Assembly: GCF_010645065.1 (NCBI RefSeq)
Contig: NZ_JAADZW010000001.1
Span: forward strand, 832,866 to 896,865
Length of the DNA stretch: 64,000 nucleotides
Direction of reading: 5' to 3'
Origin: Flavobacterium fluviatile
GTDB lineage: Bacteria; Bacteroidota; Bacteroidia; Flavobacteriales; Flavobacteriaceae
The stretch's first letter is position 1. Every line of letters begins with the position of its first letter. The notes beneath the pieces were generated by a model. It saw nothing but the letters and a program-made list of their open reading frames with translations, was not told the DNA's origin and did no database searches. The position numbers and the translations under genes are program-made. Shown piece after piece: positions 54,761 through 64,000 of the stretch.

Positions 54761-55666
54761 TTAAAATTCAAAAGAAACGCCGTCATCTGCTGAAAGTACA
54801 TTTGGAAAAATAGTTTCAGCTTCTTCTTTAAAGGGCTCAATTCCTTGGTATCTTGTTGAATAATGTCCTAATATCAATTGCCTGGCATTCGCTTTTAAAG
54901 CAATCGTAGCGGCATCTTTCGCTGTTGAATGCAATGTTTTTTGGGCTAAAATCGCTTCTGATTCTAAAAAAGTAGATTCGTGGTACAAAATATCGACATT
55001 TTCAATAATCGGGATAATAGCTTCTTGATAGACAGTATCCGAACAGAAAGCATAACTTTTTGGTAGAGCCGGATCAAAAGTAAGTTTTTCGTTTTCGATT
55101 ACACTTCCGTTATCAAGCGTAATATCTCCTCCATTTTTTATTTTCTGATAATAAGCCATATGAATATTATAACGCTGAACCGCCTCAACATTTAATTTTC
55201 TTTCGTCCGGTTTTTCTATAAAGAGATAACCGTTGGTATAAACGCGATGCTTTAACGGAATCGTCTTCACTATCACTTTCTTATCTTCAAAAACAACCTG
55301 GCTTTCTTTAGATTCTAATTCATGAAAAAACAAACTGTAAGTTGTCCATGATTCGGTCAGTTTCAATTGAAGCAAAATGAGTTCTTTAATTCCTTTTGGA
55401 CCGTAAATATGCAAATCTGTAGTTCTTCCCAAAAGAGAAAAAGTCGAAACAGTTCCTATTAATCCGAAAAGATGGTCTCCGTGAAGATGCGAAATAAAAA
55501 TGTGATTAATTTTTGAGAATTTAATCTTATTCTTTCGAAGCTGAACCTGAGTTCCTTCTCCACAGTCAATTAAAAACAGTCTGTTTTTGATTTCTAAAAC
55601 CTGAGAAGTCGGATTGGTAATCGTTCTGGGAGTTGCCGCATAGCAGCCAAGTATCGTTAATTTCAA
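54761..55666 (-). CDS. rnz: Ribonuclease Z
   Basis: A 301-residue metallo-beta-lactamase-fold nuclease that trims tRNA 3' ends. The zinc motif ISHLHGDHLFGL (HxHxDH) is near residue 60, and FCSDTVYQEAI, YHESTFLE and LGHYSTRYQG supply the other ligands. It is full length for the short form. It follows the STAS-like gene on the same strand with a repeat-bearing 96-base gap. Confidence 0.95.
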   Translation of the reverse strand: MKLTILGCYAATPRTITNPTSQVLEIKNRLFLIDCGEGTQVQLRKNKIKFSKINHIFISHLHGDHLFGLIGTVSTFSLLGRTTDLHIYGPKGIKELILLQLKLTESWTTYSLFFHELESKESQVVFEDKKVIVKTIPLKHRVYTNGYLFIEKPDERKLNVEAVQRYNIHMAYYQKIKNGGDITLDNGSVIENEKLTFDPALPKSYAFCSDTVYQEAIIPIIENVDILYHESTFLESEAILAQKTLHSTAKDAATIALKANARQLILGHYSTRYQGIEPFKEEAETIFPNVLSADDGVSFEF

Positions 55667-55671
55667 TTTTA

Positions 55672-55757
55672 TGTTTATTCGTTAATGTGGTAAATCGTTT
55701 AATTGTCTAAAATTAAATCAAATCGATTAAACCGTTAAACGAATAAACAATTAAAAT
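55672..55757. repeat. Palindromic TTAA/CGATTAAAC-type repeat
   Basis: TTTATTCGTTAA and TTAAACGAATAAA are inverted around ATCGTTTAATTG and CGATTAAAC units. The same units recur at 57307-57370. Confidence 0.5.
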
Positions 55758-55762
55758 CAATT

Positions 55763-56095
55763 TTAGAATCCTAGATCTCTTTCAATTTCTTCCATTTCGA
55801 TAATATCGTGTGCTTCCAAAAGAGAAGGAACAACGGTCAATTTATCAGAAATAGCATTGAAATCAAGTTCAAAAGCTACAATTACAAACGATTTTTTTGC
55901 TTTTTTTTGTTGTTTGGAAAGAGGTAAAAAAAGTTTCAAATCACTTTCAGACAAATTGGAATCTGAAGTCAAATCGATTATAATATTGTGTTTTTCAAAG
56001 GTTTTAAACTGCTGCGTCACTTTATCAAGGAATGAATTAACATCTCCCTGAGTATCTTTAATGGTAACGGTATGTCCTTTTTGATCTACTTTCAT
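55763..56095 (-). CDS. STAS-like small protein
   Basis: A 110-residue protein whose pattern (NIIIDLTSDSNLSESDLKLF, a central loop, then KKSFVIVAF and LEAHDIIEMEE) resembles the STAS/anti-anti-sigma fold, in which a central Ser or Asp may be phosphorylated. The identity of the key residue is not clear. It lies upstream of rnz in the same direction, and a CAAAGGTA -7 element (minus strand, 56140-56147) precedes it. Function is unknown. Confidence 0.65.
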   Translation of the reverse strand: MKVDQKGHTVTIKDTQGDVNSFLDKVTQQFKTFEKHNIIIDLTSDSNLSESDLKLFLPLSKQQKKAKKSFVIVAFELDFNAISDKLTVVPSLLEAHDIIEMEEIERDLGF

Positions 56096-56217
56096 TTTAT
56101 AATTTGTGGGGCTTATATAAAAATTGATATTTCTGTAGGCAAAGGTACGAAGTTTTTTTATTGGTTGTTTCAGGTTTGGCTTTATGTTTCTAGTTTCAGA
56201 GTTGAAGTAACACGTTT

Positions 56218-56295
56218 GTCAGGCTGAGCGGAGTCGAAGCCCACTTTTCTAATTACGTTCTCAATCAAAAGCCCTTCGACTCCGCTCAGGTTGAC
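56218..56295. repeat. Dispersed inverted repeat, CTGAGCGGAGTCGAAG type, copy 1
   Basis: The arms GTCAGGCTGAGCGGAGTCG and CGACTCCGCTCAGGTTGAC are near-perfect inverted copies around a 35-base middle. A second copy of the element is at 63636-63696. The surrounding gap (56096-56342) holds no gene. Confidence 0.75.
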
Positions 56296-56342
56296 ATCAC
56301 ATTTAAACAACCTGAAACATTAAACCTGAAACAAAACTAAAT

Positions 56343-57269
56343 CTACTGAATCTTAGAAGCCAGCAAATAAATAACCGCCATTCTAATGGCAACACCATTC
56401 TCCACCTGATTTAAGATTACAGAATGATCCGAATCAGCAACTTCAGAAGTGATTTCTACTCCTCTGTTGATGGGTCCCGGGTGCATGATTACGATTTCTT
56501 TGCTAAGCGAATCCAAAAGTGGTTTATCCACTCCGTATTGTTGTGCGTACTCACGTGTTGACGGAAAGAAATTCACATCCATCCGCTCGTTTTGTACACG
56601 AAGCATGTTTGCCACATCACACCATTCTAACGCTTTGCGTAAATTGGGTTCAACCGTAACACCAAGCGATTCGATATATCTCGGAATTAATGTTTTTGGC
56701 CCGCAAACTTTTACTTCAGCACCTTGCATCTGCAAAGCATATATGTTTGAAAGCGCTACACGCGAGTGCAGAATATCGCCTACAATAACCACTTTTTTTC
56801 CGGCAACATCGCCGAGTTTTTCTCTTATAGAATAACTGTCCAGTAAAGCCTGTGTTGGGTGTTCGTGTGCGCCATCACCTGCATTTACGATGCTTGCTTT
56901 GACGTTTTTGGATAAAAAATAAGCCGCTCCGGGATTGGAGTGGCGCATTACAACCATATCTACTTTCATCGAAAGGATATTATTTACAGTATCAATCAGG
57001 GTCTCTCCTTTTTTAACCGAAGACTGAGCTGCAGAAAAACTGATGACATCAGCAGATAAACGTTTCTGCGCTAATTCGAAAGAGAGTTTGGTTCTGGTAC
57101 TGTTTTCAAAGAAAATATTGGCAATGGTAATATCTCGTAATGAAGGAACTTTTTTAATTGGCCGGTTAATGACTTCTTTAAAATGATCTGCCGTTTCAAA
57201 AATCAGGTTTATATCATTTTCGTTGATATATTTGATTCCTAATAAATGATTTACGCTTAATTCTTTCAT
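56343..57269 (-). CDS. pyrB: Aspartate carbamoyltransferase catalytic subunit
   Basis: A 308-residue enzyme of pyrimidine synthesis that joins carbamoyl phosphate and aspartate. ENSTRTKLSFELAQKRL (carbamoyl-phosphate loop, near residue 55), HPTQALLDSYSI and MHPGPINRGVEI are diagnostic. It lies 99 bases behind pyrR on the same strand, so the two form a pyrRB operon. The gap contains a palindromic repeat. Confidence 0.97.
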   Translation of the reverse strand: MKELSVNHLLGIKYINENDINLIFETADHFKEVINRPIKKVPSLRDITIANIFFENSTRTKLSFELAQKRLSADVISFSAAQSSVKKGETLIDTVNNILSMKVDMVVMRHSNPGAAYFLSKNVKASIVNAGDGAHEHPTQALLDSYSIREKLGDVAGKKVVIVGDILHSRVALSNIYALQMQGAEVKVCGPKTLIPRYIESLGVTVEPNLRKALEWCDVANMLRVQNERMDVNFFPSTREYAQQYGVDKPLLDSLSKEIVIMHPGPINRGVEITSEVADSDHSVILNQVENGVAIRMAVIYLLASKIQ

Positions 57270-57306
57270 TGTGTATGTTTATATATTTTATTTGTCTAAT
57301 CTTGCA

Positions 57307-57370
57307 TTTGTTAAATTGTTTAATCGTTGGTCTTTCCGATTAAACAATTAACCGGTTAACCGATTAAACT
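57307..57370. repeat. Palindromic CGATTAAAC-type repeat between pyrR and pyrB
   Basis: TTGTTTAATCG and CGATTAAACAA are inverted, followed by AACCGGTTAACCGATTAAAC. The element shares units with 55672-55757 and could also fold in the mRNA. Confidence 0.5.
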
Positions 57371-57908
57371 AATTTGTCACTAAGTGAACCACATCTTCAC
57401 CATCATTTTCTTTCCAGCTTACTTTAACTTTTTCACCATTAATTGCATCTACCTGACGGCCGCGGTAATCGGGCTGAATTGGCAAATTACGGCTGAAACG
57501 TCTGTCTATTAACACCAGCAGTTCAATTTCTGAAGGTCTTCCGAAAGACTGAATTGCGGTTAAGGCAGAACGAATGCTGCGCCCGGTAAACAATACATCA
57601 TCAATAAAAATGACTTTTTTGTTTTCGACTATAAAATTAATCTGGGTTTTATTGGCTTCAAGCGGTTTATCGGTTCTGCGGAAATCATCCCTAAAGAAAG
57701 TAATATCCAGATAACCCAGTGAAATTTCAGGTGTTTTGTATTCGCTCTCTAAAATTTGTTTTAAACGCTCCGCAAGAAAGACACCTCTCGGCTGAATCCC
57801 GATTAAAATAGTGTCTGAAAAATCAAGATGTTTTTCGATTAACTGACAAGCCAAACGATGGAGTATGATAGTAACTTCTTTTGAATTAAGTAATACTTTC
57901 TGGCTCAT
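57369..57908 (-). CDS. pyrR: PyrR bifunctional pyrimidine regulator / uracil phosphoribosyltransferase
   Basis: A 179-residue phosphoribosyltransferase-fold protein. The PRPP loop VIFIDDVLFTGRSIRSAL is near residue 95. ATG 57908 gives the expected start MSQKVLLNSKEV; an upstream in-frame TTG lies in the promoter -7 element. In Bacillus, PyrR attenuates pyr transcription; I see no clear attenuator here, so regulation may differ. It is followed by pyrB. Confidence 0.93.
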   Translation of the reverse strand: MSQKVLLNSKEVTIILHRLACQLIEKHLDFSDTILIGIQPRGVFLAERLKQILESEYKTPEISLGYLDITFFRDDFRRTDKPLEANKTQINFIVENKKVIFIDDVLFTGRSIRSALTAIQSFGRPSEIELLVLIDRRFSRNLPIQPDYRGRQVDAINGEKVKVSWKENDGEDVVHLVTN

Positions 57909-57932
57909 AATTAATTGTAATGATTGGTCGCG

Positions 57933-57940
57933 CAAATATA
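57933..57940 (-). promoter_or_regulatory. -7 promoter element of pyrRB
   Basis: On the minus strand TATATTTG fits TAnnTTTG and gives a leader of about 20 bases, too short for an attenuator ahead of pyrR. Confidence 0.55.
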
Positions 57941-58046
57941 CGGAATTGGAATTTATTTGTTGGGGTGTCAGTAGCGGAAATGTTTTTCAACATTAAAAAT
58001 TAAACATATAGTCAAAGCAATTAGATAAAAACCTAATAAACATTAA

Positions 58047-58250
58047 AATTCCGTAGGAATGAACTAAATTGTAGCAACGGATTTCAATCCGTTGTAAAAG
58101 AAAACGACCATACATAAAGTTCCATCGGAACGGTTCATATTCATAAACGTATAGTATGTTTCGAACCTATGGTTCTTTTTACTTCATCCCGAATTTCAGA
58201 CCGGATTAAAATCCGGCCCTACAATATTAAAACGAGCTGATGGCTCTTTA
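58047..58250. repeat. Structured dispersed repeat, copy A
   Basis: A 204-base element made of a series of short palindromes: TTCCGTAGGAA, CAACGGATTTCAATCCGTTG, GTTCCATCGGAAC, GAACCTATGGTTC and CCGGATTAAAATCCGG, ending GAGCTGATGGCTC. Copy B at 60406-60602 is collinear and highly similar. No reading frame is shared. The 449-base gap contains nothing else but the next promoter. Confidence 0.8.
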
Positions 58251-58325
58251 AAACCGAATGAACTCAGTGCTAAAATTCTTTCAGCACCCACAAGTATTTC
58301 ATTACCAAACAAATAAGTTTTTCCT

Positions 58326-58333
58326 TATATTTG
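58326..58333 (+). promoter_or_regulatory. -7 promoter element of the RibD-type reductase
   Basis: TATATTTG fits TAnnTTTG. It overlaps an in-frame TTG, ruling that out as a start. Confidence 0.5.
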
Positions 58334-58357
58334 AGTAAAACAAAAACACCAATCATT

Positions 58358-58951
58358 ATGAGAAAAATAATCGTACTATCCATGATTACCATCGATGGCG
58401 TCATGCAGGCACCCGGTGGTCCTGAAGAAGATACTTCAGGAGGTTTTGAATATGGAGGCTGGGTCGCGCCTTTTGGAGATGAAGAGTACGGCAAAGTCAT
58501 GCAGGAACAAATGAAACCGGCCGATATTCTTTTGGGTCGAAAAACATTTGATATTTTTGAAGATTATTGGCCCAAACATGCAGAGGGCTGGCCGGGAATT
58601 AATGAAGTGAACAAATACGTTTTGTCTTCCACCAGAAAAAACTCAGACTGGGAAAACACTGAATTCCTTTCGACTATAGAAGACATCAAAAAACTCAAAA
58701 ATTCAGAAGGCGGCGATATTAAAGTCTGGGGAAGTGCAACACTTGCGCAATTGTTACTTCACCATGATTTAGCTGATGAACTTGGGCTGTTAATTTATCC
58801 TGTTATTTTGGGTAAAGGAAAAAAATTATTTGATGATGGCGCAGTTCCTTCAGCATTTACGTTAATTGAAAGTACGGTTACGCCAAGTGGTGTGATTGCC
58901 GTTAGTTACAAACGGGCTGGTGAAGTGAAGACTGGAATTATTCATGATTAA
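58358..58951 (+). CDS. Dihydrofolate reductase family protein (RibD C-terminal type)
   Basis: A 197-residue NADPH-dependent reductase of the RibD_C/YyaP group. It begins MRKIIVLSMITIDGVMQAPG, and has ILLGRKTFDIF and the VWGSATLAQLLLHHDLADE dinucleotide-binding segment. The substrate is unknown and it is not the metabolic folate enzyme. It lies between two copies of the structured repeat and is followed by the Fic gene. Confidence 0.88.
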   Translation: MRKIIVLSMITIDGVMQAPGGPEEDTSGGFEYGGWVAPFGDEEYGKVMQEQMKPADILLGRKTFDIFEDYWPKHAEGWPGINEVNKYVLSSTRKNSDWENTEFLSTIEDIKKLKNSEGGDIKVWGSATLAQLLLHHDLADELGLLIYPVILGKGKKLFDDGAVPSAFTLIESTVTPSGVIAVSYKRAGEVKTGIIHD

Positions 58952-59006
58952 ACCAAAAATAGAATCATTTTTTCTCTAAAAAAGCATCAATGAAATTTAT
59001 AATAGT

Positions 59007-59036
59007 TATTTTTGATACTATCAAATGATACTATCA
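59007..59036 (+). promoter_or_regulatory. Twin palindromic operator overlapping the Fic promoter
   Basis: TGATACTATCA occurs at 59013-59023 and 59026-59036, 13 bases apart on the same face pattern; each is a perfect palindrome. The -7 element TATTTTTG (59007-59014) overlaps the first copy, and the second ends two bases before the ATG. The arrangement fits repression. Confidence 0.7.
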
Positions 59037-59038
59037 AA

Positions 59039-59992
59039 ATGAAACCTCCATACGAAATAACGTCTGAAATATTAAAACTAATGATGACTGTCTCTGAAAA
59101 GATTGGGGAAGTTAATGCCAAATATTTAGTCAAACAAAATCCCACACTTAGAAAACAAAACAAAATAAAAACAATTCATTCTTCATTGAGCATTGAAGGA
59201 AACACGCTTTCTGAAGAACAGATTACTGCTATTCTAAAAAACAAAAGAGTAATTGGTCCTGAAAAAGACATCCTCGAAGTTGTAAATGCTTTAGAGGTCT
59301 ACAATGATTTAAATTCTTTAAAATATAAGTCGGAGAAAGATTTTCTGAAAGCGCATAAATTGCTAATGAAAAACCTAATCCAAAATCAGGGAGCGTACCG
59401 AAAAAGTGGCGTTGGAATTGTTAAAGGTTCGAAAGTAGCCCATATTGCACCGCCTTATGAAAATGTTCCATTCCTGATGAAGGATTTATTCGAGTACTTA
59501 AAGGATAAATCAGAAATCACCTTAATCAAAAGCTGTGTATTTCATTACGAAATGGAGTTTATCCACCCTTTTATGGACGGAAACGGAAGAATGGGAAGAT
59601 TGTGGCAAACACTGATATTGATGAGTGAATATCCATTATTTGAATTTCTGCCTTTTGAAACTTTGATCTCAAAAAATCAGAAAGAATATTATAAAGTTTT
59701 GTCTGCCTGCGACAAAGAAGGAAAATCAACAAAGTTTATAACTTACATGCTGCAGATAATCGATACTTCGCTTTCGGGACTGCTTGAAAACTCAATGAAA
59801 AAACTAAACGAAACGGAACGGTTAGAATTATTTATTGAAAACACAAAACAGGAATTTACCCGAAAAGATTATATGAAATATTTTAGCGAATTATCTTCCG
59901 CCACAGCCAGTAGAGACTTAAAAAAGGGCGTAGAAAATCAAATTATCAACAAAAGCGGAGATAAAAAAACAACCATTTATATCAGAAAATAA
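59039..59992 (+). CDS. Fic family protein with C-terminal winged helix
   Basis: A 317-residue Fic enzyme that transfers AMP (or another nucleotide part) to target hydroxyl groups. The N-terminal inhibitory motif SSLSIEGN is near residue 48 (class II, intramolecular), and the active-site motif HPFMDGNGRMGR is near 180. The last 65 residues (FTRKDYMKYFSELSSATASR) form a winged-helix domain. ATG 59039 follows the twin operator directly; a TTG at 59012 is inside the operator. I infer autorepression by the winged helix. A membrane-protein pseudogene follows after seven bases. Confidence 0.88.
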   Translation: MKPPYEITSEILKLMMTVSEKIGEVNAKYLVKQNPTLRKQNKIKTIHSSLSIEGNTLSEEQITAILKNKRVIGPEKDILEVVNALEVYNDLNSLKYKSEKDFLKAHKLLMKNLIQNQGAYRKSGVGIVKGSKVAHIAPPYENVPFLMKDLFEYLKDKSEITLIKSCVFHYEMEFIHPFMDGNGRMGRLWQTLILMSEYPLFEFLPFETLISKNQKEYYKVLSACDKEGKSTKFITYMLQIIDTSLSGLLENSMKKLNETERLELFIENTKQEFTRKDYMKYFSELSSATASRDLKKGVENQIINKSGDKKTTIYIRK

Positions 59993-59999
59993 AAAGCAA

Positions 60000-60396
60000 A
60001 TGCAAGAAAGAACCAAACTGTTCATCCCAAAACCTAAAAACATATTTCTGTTGGAAGGTCTGGGTGCTTTGCTTACTACATTATGATTTTTTTCGTTCTG
60101 CGAAATTTCAATGACTTTTTTGGTTTATCAAAAAAACATTTTAGAATATCTTGCTGCTTTAGCGCTGGTGTTTTCATTCTATTCTGCTTCCTGTTATCTT
60201 AGTAAACAATCATTATTGGAAGTCGTTTTTAAAAATAATCCTCACTGTAAACATCCTTTATTATGTTTTAACAATTTGGCTTCTATTTTACCATTATCAA
60301 AGTATTTCAATTTTTGGAATCACTCACTTTTTAGGAGAAATAGTAGTCATTGCCGGAATTGTTATTCTGGAGATAAAGACAATAAAGCAGCAATAG
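60000..60396 (+). pseudogene. Four-helix membrane protein gene, multiply frameshifted
   Basis: ATG 60000 reads MQERTKLFIPKPKNIFLLEG then stops. In other frames the sequence continues as FFVLRNFNDFFGLSKKH, EYLAALALVFSFYSASCYL and finally GITHFLGEIVVIAGIVILE to TAG at 60394-60396. Together they would make one membrane protein of about 130 residues with four helices. At least three frame changes are needed, so this is real decay and not one read error. It ends ten bases before repeat copy B. Confidence 0.7.
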
Positions 60397-60405
60397 TGAT
60401 TTTAA

Positions 60406-60602
60406 AAATCCTGTAGGAATAAACTATTTTTGTAACAACGGATTTCAATCCGTTGTAAAATTGAACGACCAGAAAAAGTTTCACCAGAACGGTTCATGTA
60501 AATGCCTAATATGTGCCGAACCTACGGTTCTTTTATCTCATATCGAATTTCTGACCGGATTGAAATCCGGCTCTAAAAAATTAATCGGGCGATGGCTCTT
60601 TT
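60406..60602. repeat. Structured dispersed repeat, copy B
   Basis: A 197-base element collinear with copy A (58047-58250), with CCTGTAGG, CAACGGATTTCAATCCGTTG, GAACCTACGGTTC and CCGGATTGAAATCCGG. Stems are kept and loops differ between copies. Confidence 0.8.
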
Positions 60603-60718
60603 ATCAATATTCTTTAATTTTTAATCAAATACAAATCATAAAACTTTTCTCAAAAATTCTATAACACATTTTCCTTGTTCGTGAAGTAATTTTATTAATG
60701 AACTTAAAACTCAAAGTC

Positions 60719-60889
60719 ATGCAAAATAAAATTACAAAATTGTTAATGGTATTGTTTATACTATTTTCATTTACAAGCTGCGAATTAGTTGGAGACATTT
60801 TTCAAGCCGGAATGGGCGTCGGAATATTTTTAGTGGTCTTTATAATCGCTATTATAATCTGGATTTTTGCCAAGTTCTTCAAAAGGTAG
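60719..60889 (+). CDS. Small membrane lipoprotein (56 aa)
   Basis: A 56-residue protein with a lipoprotein signal (LFILFSFTSC) and, after CELVGDIFQAGMGVG, a second hydrophobic helix (FLVVFIIAIIIWIFAKFF) ending in a basic tail. It is common in style among flavobacteria, and the function is unknown. An ATG at 60698 would add seven residues. A bidirectional terminator follows. Confidence 0.7.
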   Translation: MQNKITKLLMVLFILFSFTSCELVGDIFQAGMGVGIFLVVFIIAIIIWIFAKFFKR

Positions 60890-60906
60890 AAACACATTAA
60901 ACATAA

Positions 60907-60950
60907 AAAATCCCAAATTCCATTATTCATTTTGGAATTTGGGATTTTGA
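60907..60950. terminator. Bidirectional terminator
   Basis: A 16-bp perfect inverted repeat (AAAATCCCAAATTCCA and complement) between convergent genes. Confidence 0.9.
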
Positions 60951-60968
60951 ATGTTATAATTTCAAATA

Positions 60969-62645
<1,677 letters not shown>

Positions 62646-62683
62646 GATGCTAAGGTGCTAAGTTTTTTTTGTGTTTTAAAACT

Positions 62684-63451
62684 TCAAAGTTTGCTTTCTT
62701 TCTCTAAAGCGACTTCCAGACTTTCGAAATTGGAAACCACTTTTTTGATTATTCCTTCTTTGTCTAAAATAAAATGTGTTGGAAAAGCATTCAAATCCAG
62801 TTTTTCATTCATATAAATTTTCATGTTTGGGATAACGGAATATGAAAGTGGTTTCCTTGCTAAAAATGTTTTCAATTGTTCCGGTGTGTCTTCGGCAAAA
62901 CTTATAAAAACGATGTCTTTTCGGTGTTTGCATTTTGAAACTAATGCGTTGACTTGCGGAAATTCTTTGATACAGGCCGCACAATGAATGTACCAGCATT
63001 TTATGACAATAATTTTGCTTTTCATGGATTCATTGGTTACCAGATTTCCGTCTAAATCTTTAAAAGAAAATTCAGGAAAAGGTTTCCCTTCCATTTCATA
63101 ATTTTTTAAGGCATCAAAAGCTTCCTGATTAATTGTTGCTTTGATACTGGTGTCTGATTTTGGGAGAATTTTAAACAATTTATAATTATAAACTGAATCA
63201 GCTGATTTTAATCGGATTGGTATAAAATTTTCGTTTGTCAGGGCATTCAAAAATGCTTTTTTGGAGATTTCTTTTGACTGGGAATCAAGAGCTGTAAAAT
63301 CCCTGGACAACATTATCTTTTTATTATAAGCAGACCAATCAGTGAAGGTTTTCTGAATTTGAACTGGATCGACTTCGGGATTTCCGAATTTGTTTTGGGC
63401 TGAACAAAAGTTGCATATTAAAAATGCTGTTATAAAGATGAATTTCTTCAT
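62684..63451 (-). CDS. TlpA-like thioredoxin-fold protein
   Basis: A 255-residue exported protein. A signal peptide (KKFIFITAFLICNFCSAQ) is followed by a 120-residue helical N-domain and a TlpA/AhpC-type thioredoxin fold (about 125-250) with FSFKDLDGNLV, the CWYIHCAACIKEFP active-site region (CAAC redox pair) and the cis-proline segment AFPTHFILDKEG. It likely reduces or oxidises envelope thiols. Such proteins are abundant in Bacteroidota; the partner is unknown. Confidence 0.85.
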   Translation of the reverse strand: MKKFIFITAFLICNFCSAQNKFGNPEVDPVQIQKTFTDWSAYNKKIMLSRDFTALDSQSKEISKKAFLNALTNENFIPIRLKSADSVYNYKLFKILPKSDTSIKATINQEAFDALKNYEMEGKPFPEFSFKDLDGNLVTNESMKSKIIVIKCWYIHCAACIKEFPQVNALVSKCKHRKDIVFISFAEDTPEQLKTFLARKPLSYSVIPNMKIYMNEKLDLNAFPTHFILDKEGIIKKVVSNFESLEVALEKESKL

Positions 63452-63635
63452 GGATTTATTGGATAATTTTAGGATTCAAAAGTACTTTAAAATTTGAGGG
63501 TTCTCGCAGATTTTGCAGATTTGAGCAGATTTTATATTATGCTTTTCATTAAAAGATTAATTCAATTTTAGAAAAATAACTAAGCAGCCAAACAGAAAAG
63601 TTTCTTGATCTCATTGAATGAAATCAAAAATAACT

Positions 63636-63696
63636 GTCAGGCTGAGCGGAGTCGTAGCCCTTTCGCTAACAAGCCTTCGACTCCGCTCAGGATAAC
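63636..63696. repeat. Dispersed inverted repeat, CTGAGCGGAGTCGAAG type, copy 2
   Basis: The arms GTCAGGCTGAGCGGAGTCG and CGACTCCGCTCAGGATAAC repeat those at 56218-56295, with a shorter middle. Confidence 0.75.
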
Positions 63697-63854
63697 ACAA
63701 TTGCTTTAAATTATAAATGTTTTTACAATAAACCTCACACTTTAAAACCTTATAATCAAAAATTTAAATCTTTACAAAAATCACTTATGAAACCTAAAGT
63801 CCTAGGTACTATCTTTAGTTCCTAATTTATTTTACTATTTTTTTTATATATGTA

Positions 63855-63977
63855 TGACCGAGAGGAAACTTCTTGCGATAATTCACTGGATGTTTACCTT
63901 GTGTAGCCTCAATTTCTAAGTTGGGGGCTATTTTTTTCAAAGGTGTCTTCTACGAAGCCAATTGACCGAGAGAAAAC
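63855..63977. repeat. Two copies of a GACCGAGAGRAAACT repeat
   Basis: The 15-base unit occurs at about 63857-63871 and 63964-63978. On the minus strand each copy encodes an F-S/P-LG segment. The gap from 63452 to 63949 otherwise shows an AATCTGC-type repeat near 63505-63535 and no gene. Confidence 0.5.
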
Positions 63978-64000
63978 TCATGCTCCTCTTCTTGGATATT
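63950..64000 (-). CDS. 3' end of a minus-strand gene (partial, tentative)
   Basis: From the window edge the minus strand reads NIQEEEHEFSLGQLAS and stops at TAG (63952-63950). Behind the stop an open stretch reads KTPLKKIAPNLEIEATQGKH and ends GHTYIKKIVK before TAA. This may be a duplicated or frameshifted tail of the same gene. The family cannot be told from so little. Confidence 0.25.
   Translation of the reverse strand, partial: NIQEEEHEFSLGQLAS

Noticed and set aside
58270..58500. A minus-strand 76-codon frame over the reductase start
   Set aside because: It is antisense to a well-defined reductase gene and its promoter.

Overview
The window is AT-rich DNA from a member of the Bacteroidota, most likely the genus Flavobacterium. 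The evidence is the promoter style (TTG or TTTG about 17-24 bases before TAnnTTTG), the near absence of Shine-Dalgarno sequences, and lineage-typical genes: a DUF3822 gene overlapping rsmD, a fused alpha/beta E1 dehydrogenase, a DUF6934 gene, and flavobacterial intergenic repeats. No ribosomal RNA, tRNA, CRISPR array, phage module or intact insertion sequence is visible.

Region 1 (1-13.9 kb) is a stress-protection island. It holds an SDR oxidoreductase, a large KatE-type catalase with a ferritin-like YciE protein directly behind it, a hypoxanthine/uracil-type DNA glycosylase, an MscS channel, a zinc alcohol dehydrogenase, an FAD oxidoreductase fused to a Rieske domain, a cytidylyltransferase-SET-CinA trio, a DUF202 membrane protein, a very acidic disordered protein and a DUF2892-SRPBCC protein. 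A recurring motif near GTRGRAATTATGTA lies in several of the intergenic regions.

Region 2 (14-28.8 kb) is a signalling island. It holds four receiver-only proteins or proteins with a receiver module (three stand-alone receivers and one receiver-kinase), a CheB-CheR-PAS-histidine kinase fusion, a second acidic protein, a CHASE3-like membrane kinase and a 2118-residue soluble hybrid kinase with eleven near-identical 92-residue HAMP repeats. No protein in the island has a DNA-binding output domain. Together with region 1 it looks like a sensing and execution unit for osmotic, oxidative or desiccation stress; this is inference from context.

Region 3 (29-46 kb) is mostly housekeeping: LOG-family protein, an M1-peptidase-like protein without zinc ligands and with an outer-membrane barrel, the branched-chain-type E1 fusion, a cation/proton antiporter, kdsB, a frameshifted HTH-membrane gene, an extradiol dioxygenase, a frameshifted lipoprotein, a RecD-like helicase, DUF3822-rsmD, RNase P RNA on the minus strand, and BON/LysM proteins.

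Region 4 (46-64 kb) starts with dnaX, which is split by a -1 frameshift at a run of ten A residues and should yield short gamma and long tau forms. Then follow a minus-strand run for polyphosphate and phosphohistidine metabolism (sixA, ppk1, ppx, TMEM175 channel, Crp/Fnr regulator, flavodoxin-fold oxidoreductase), pdxH, rnz, pyrRB, a RibD-type reductase, a Fic AMP-transferase with a twin palindromic operator, an ABC-F protein and a TlpA-like thioredoxin. This end is rich in dispersed palindromic repeats, gene remnants, and one predicted orphan RNA with its own promoter and terminator.
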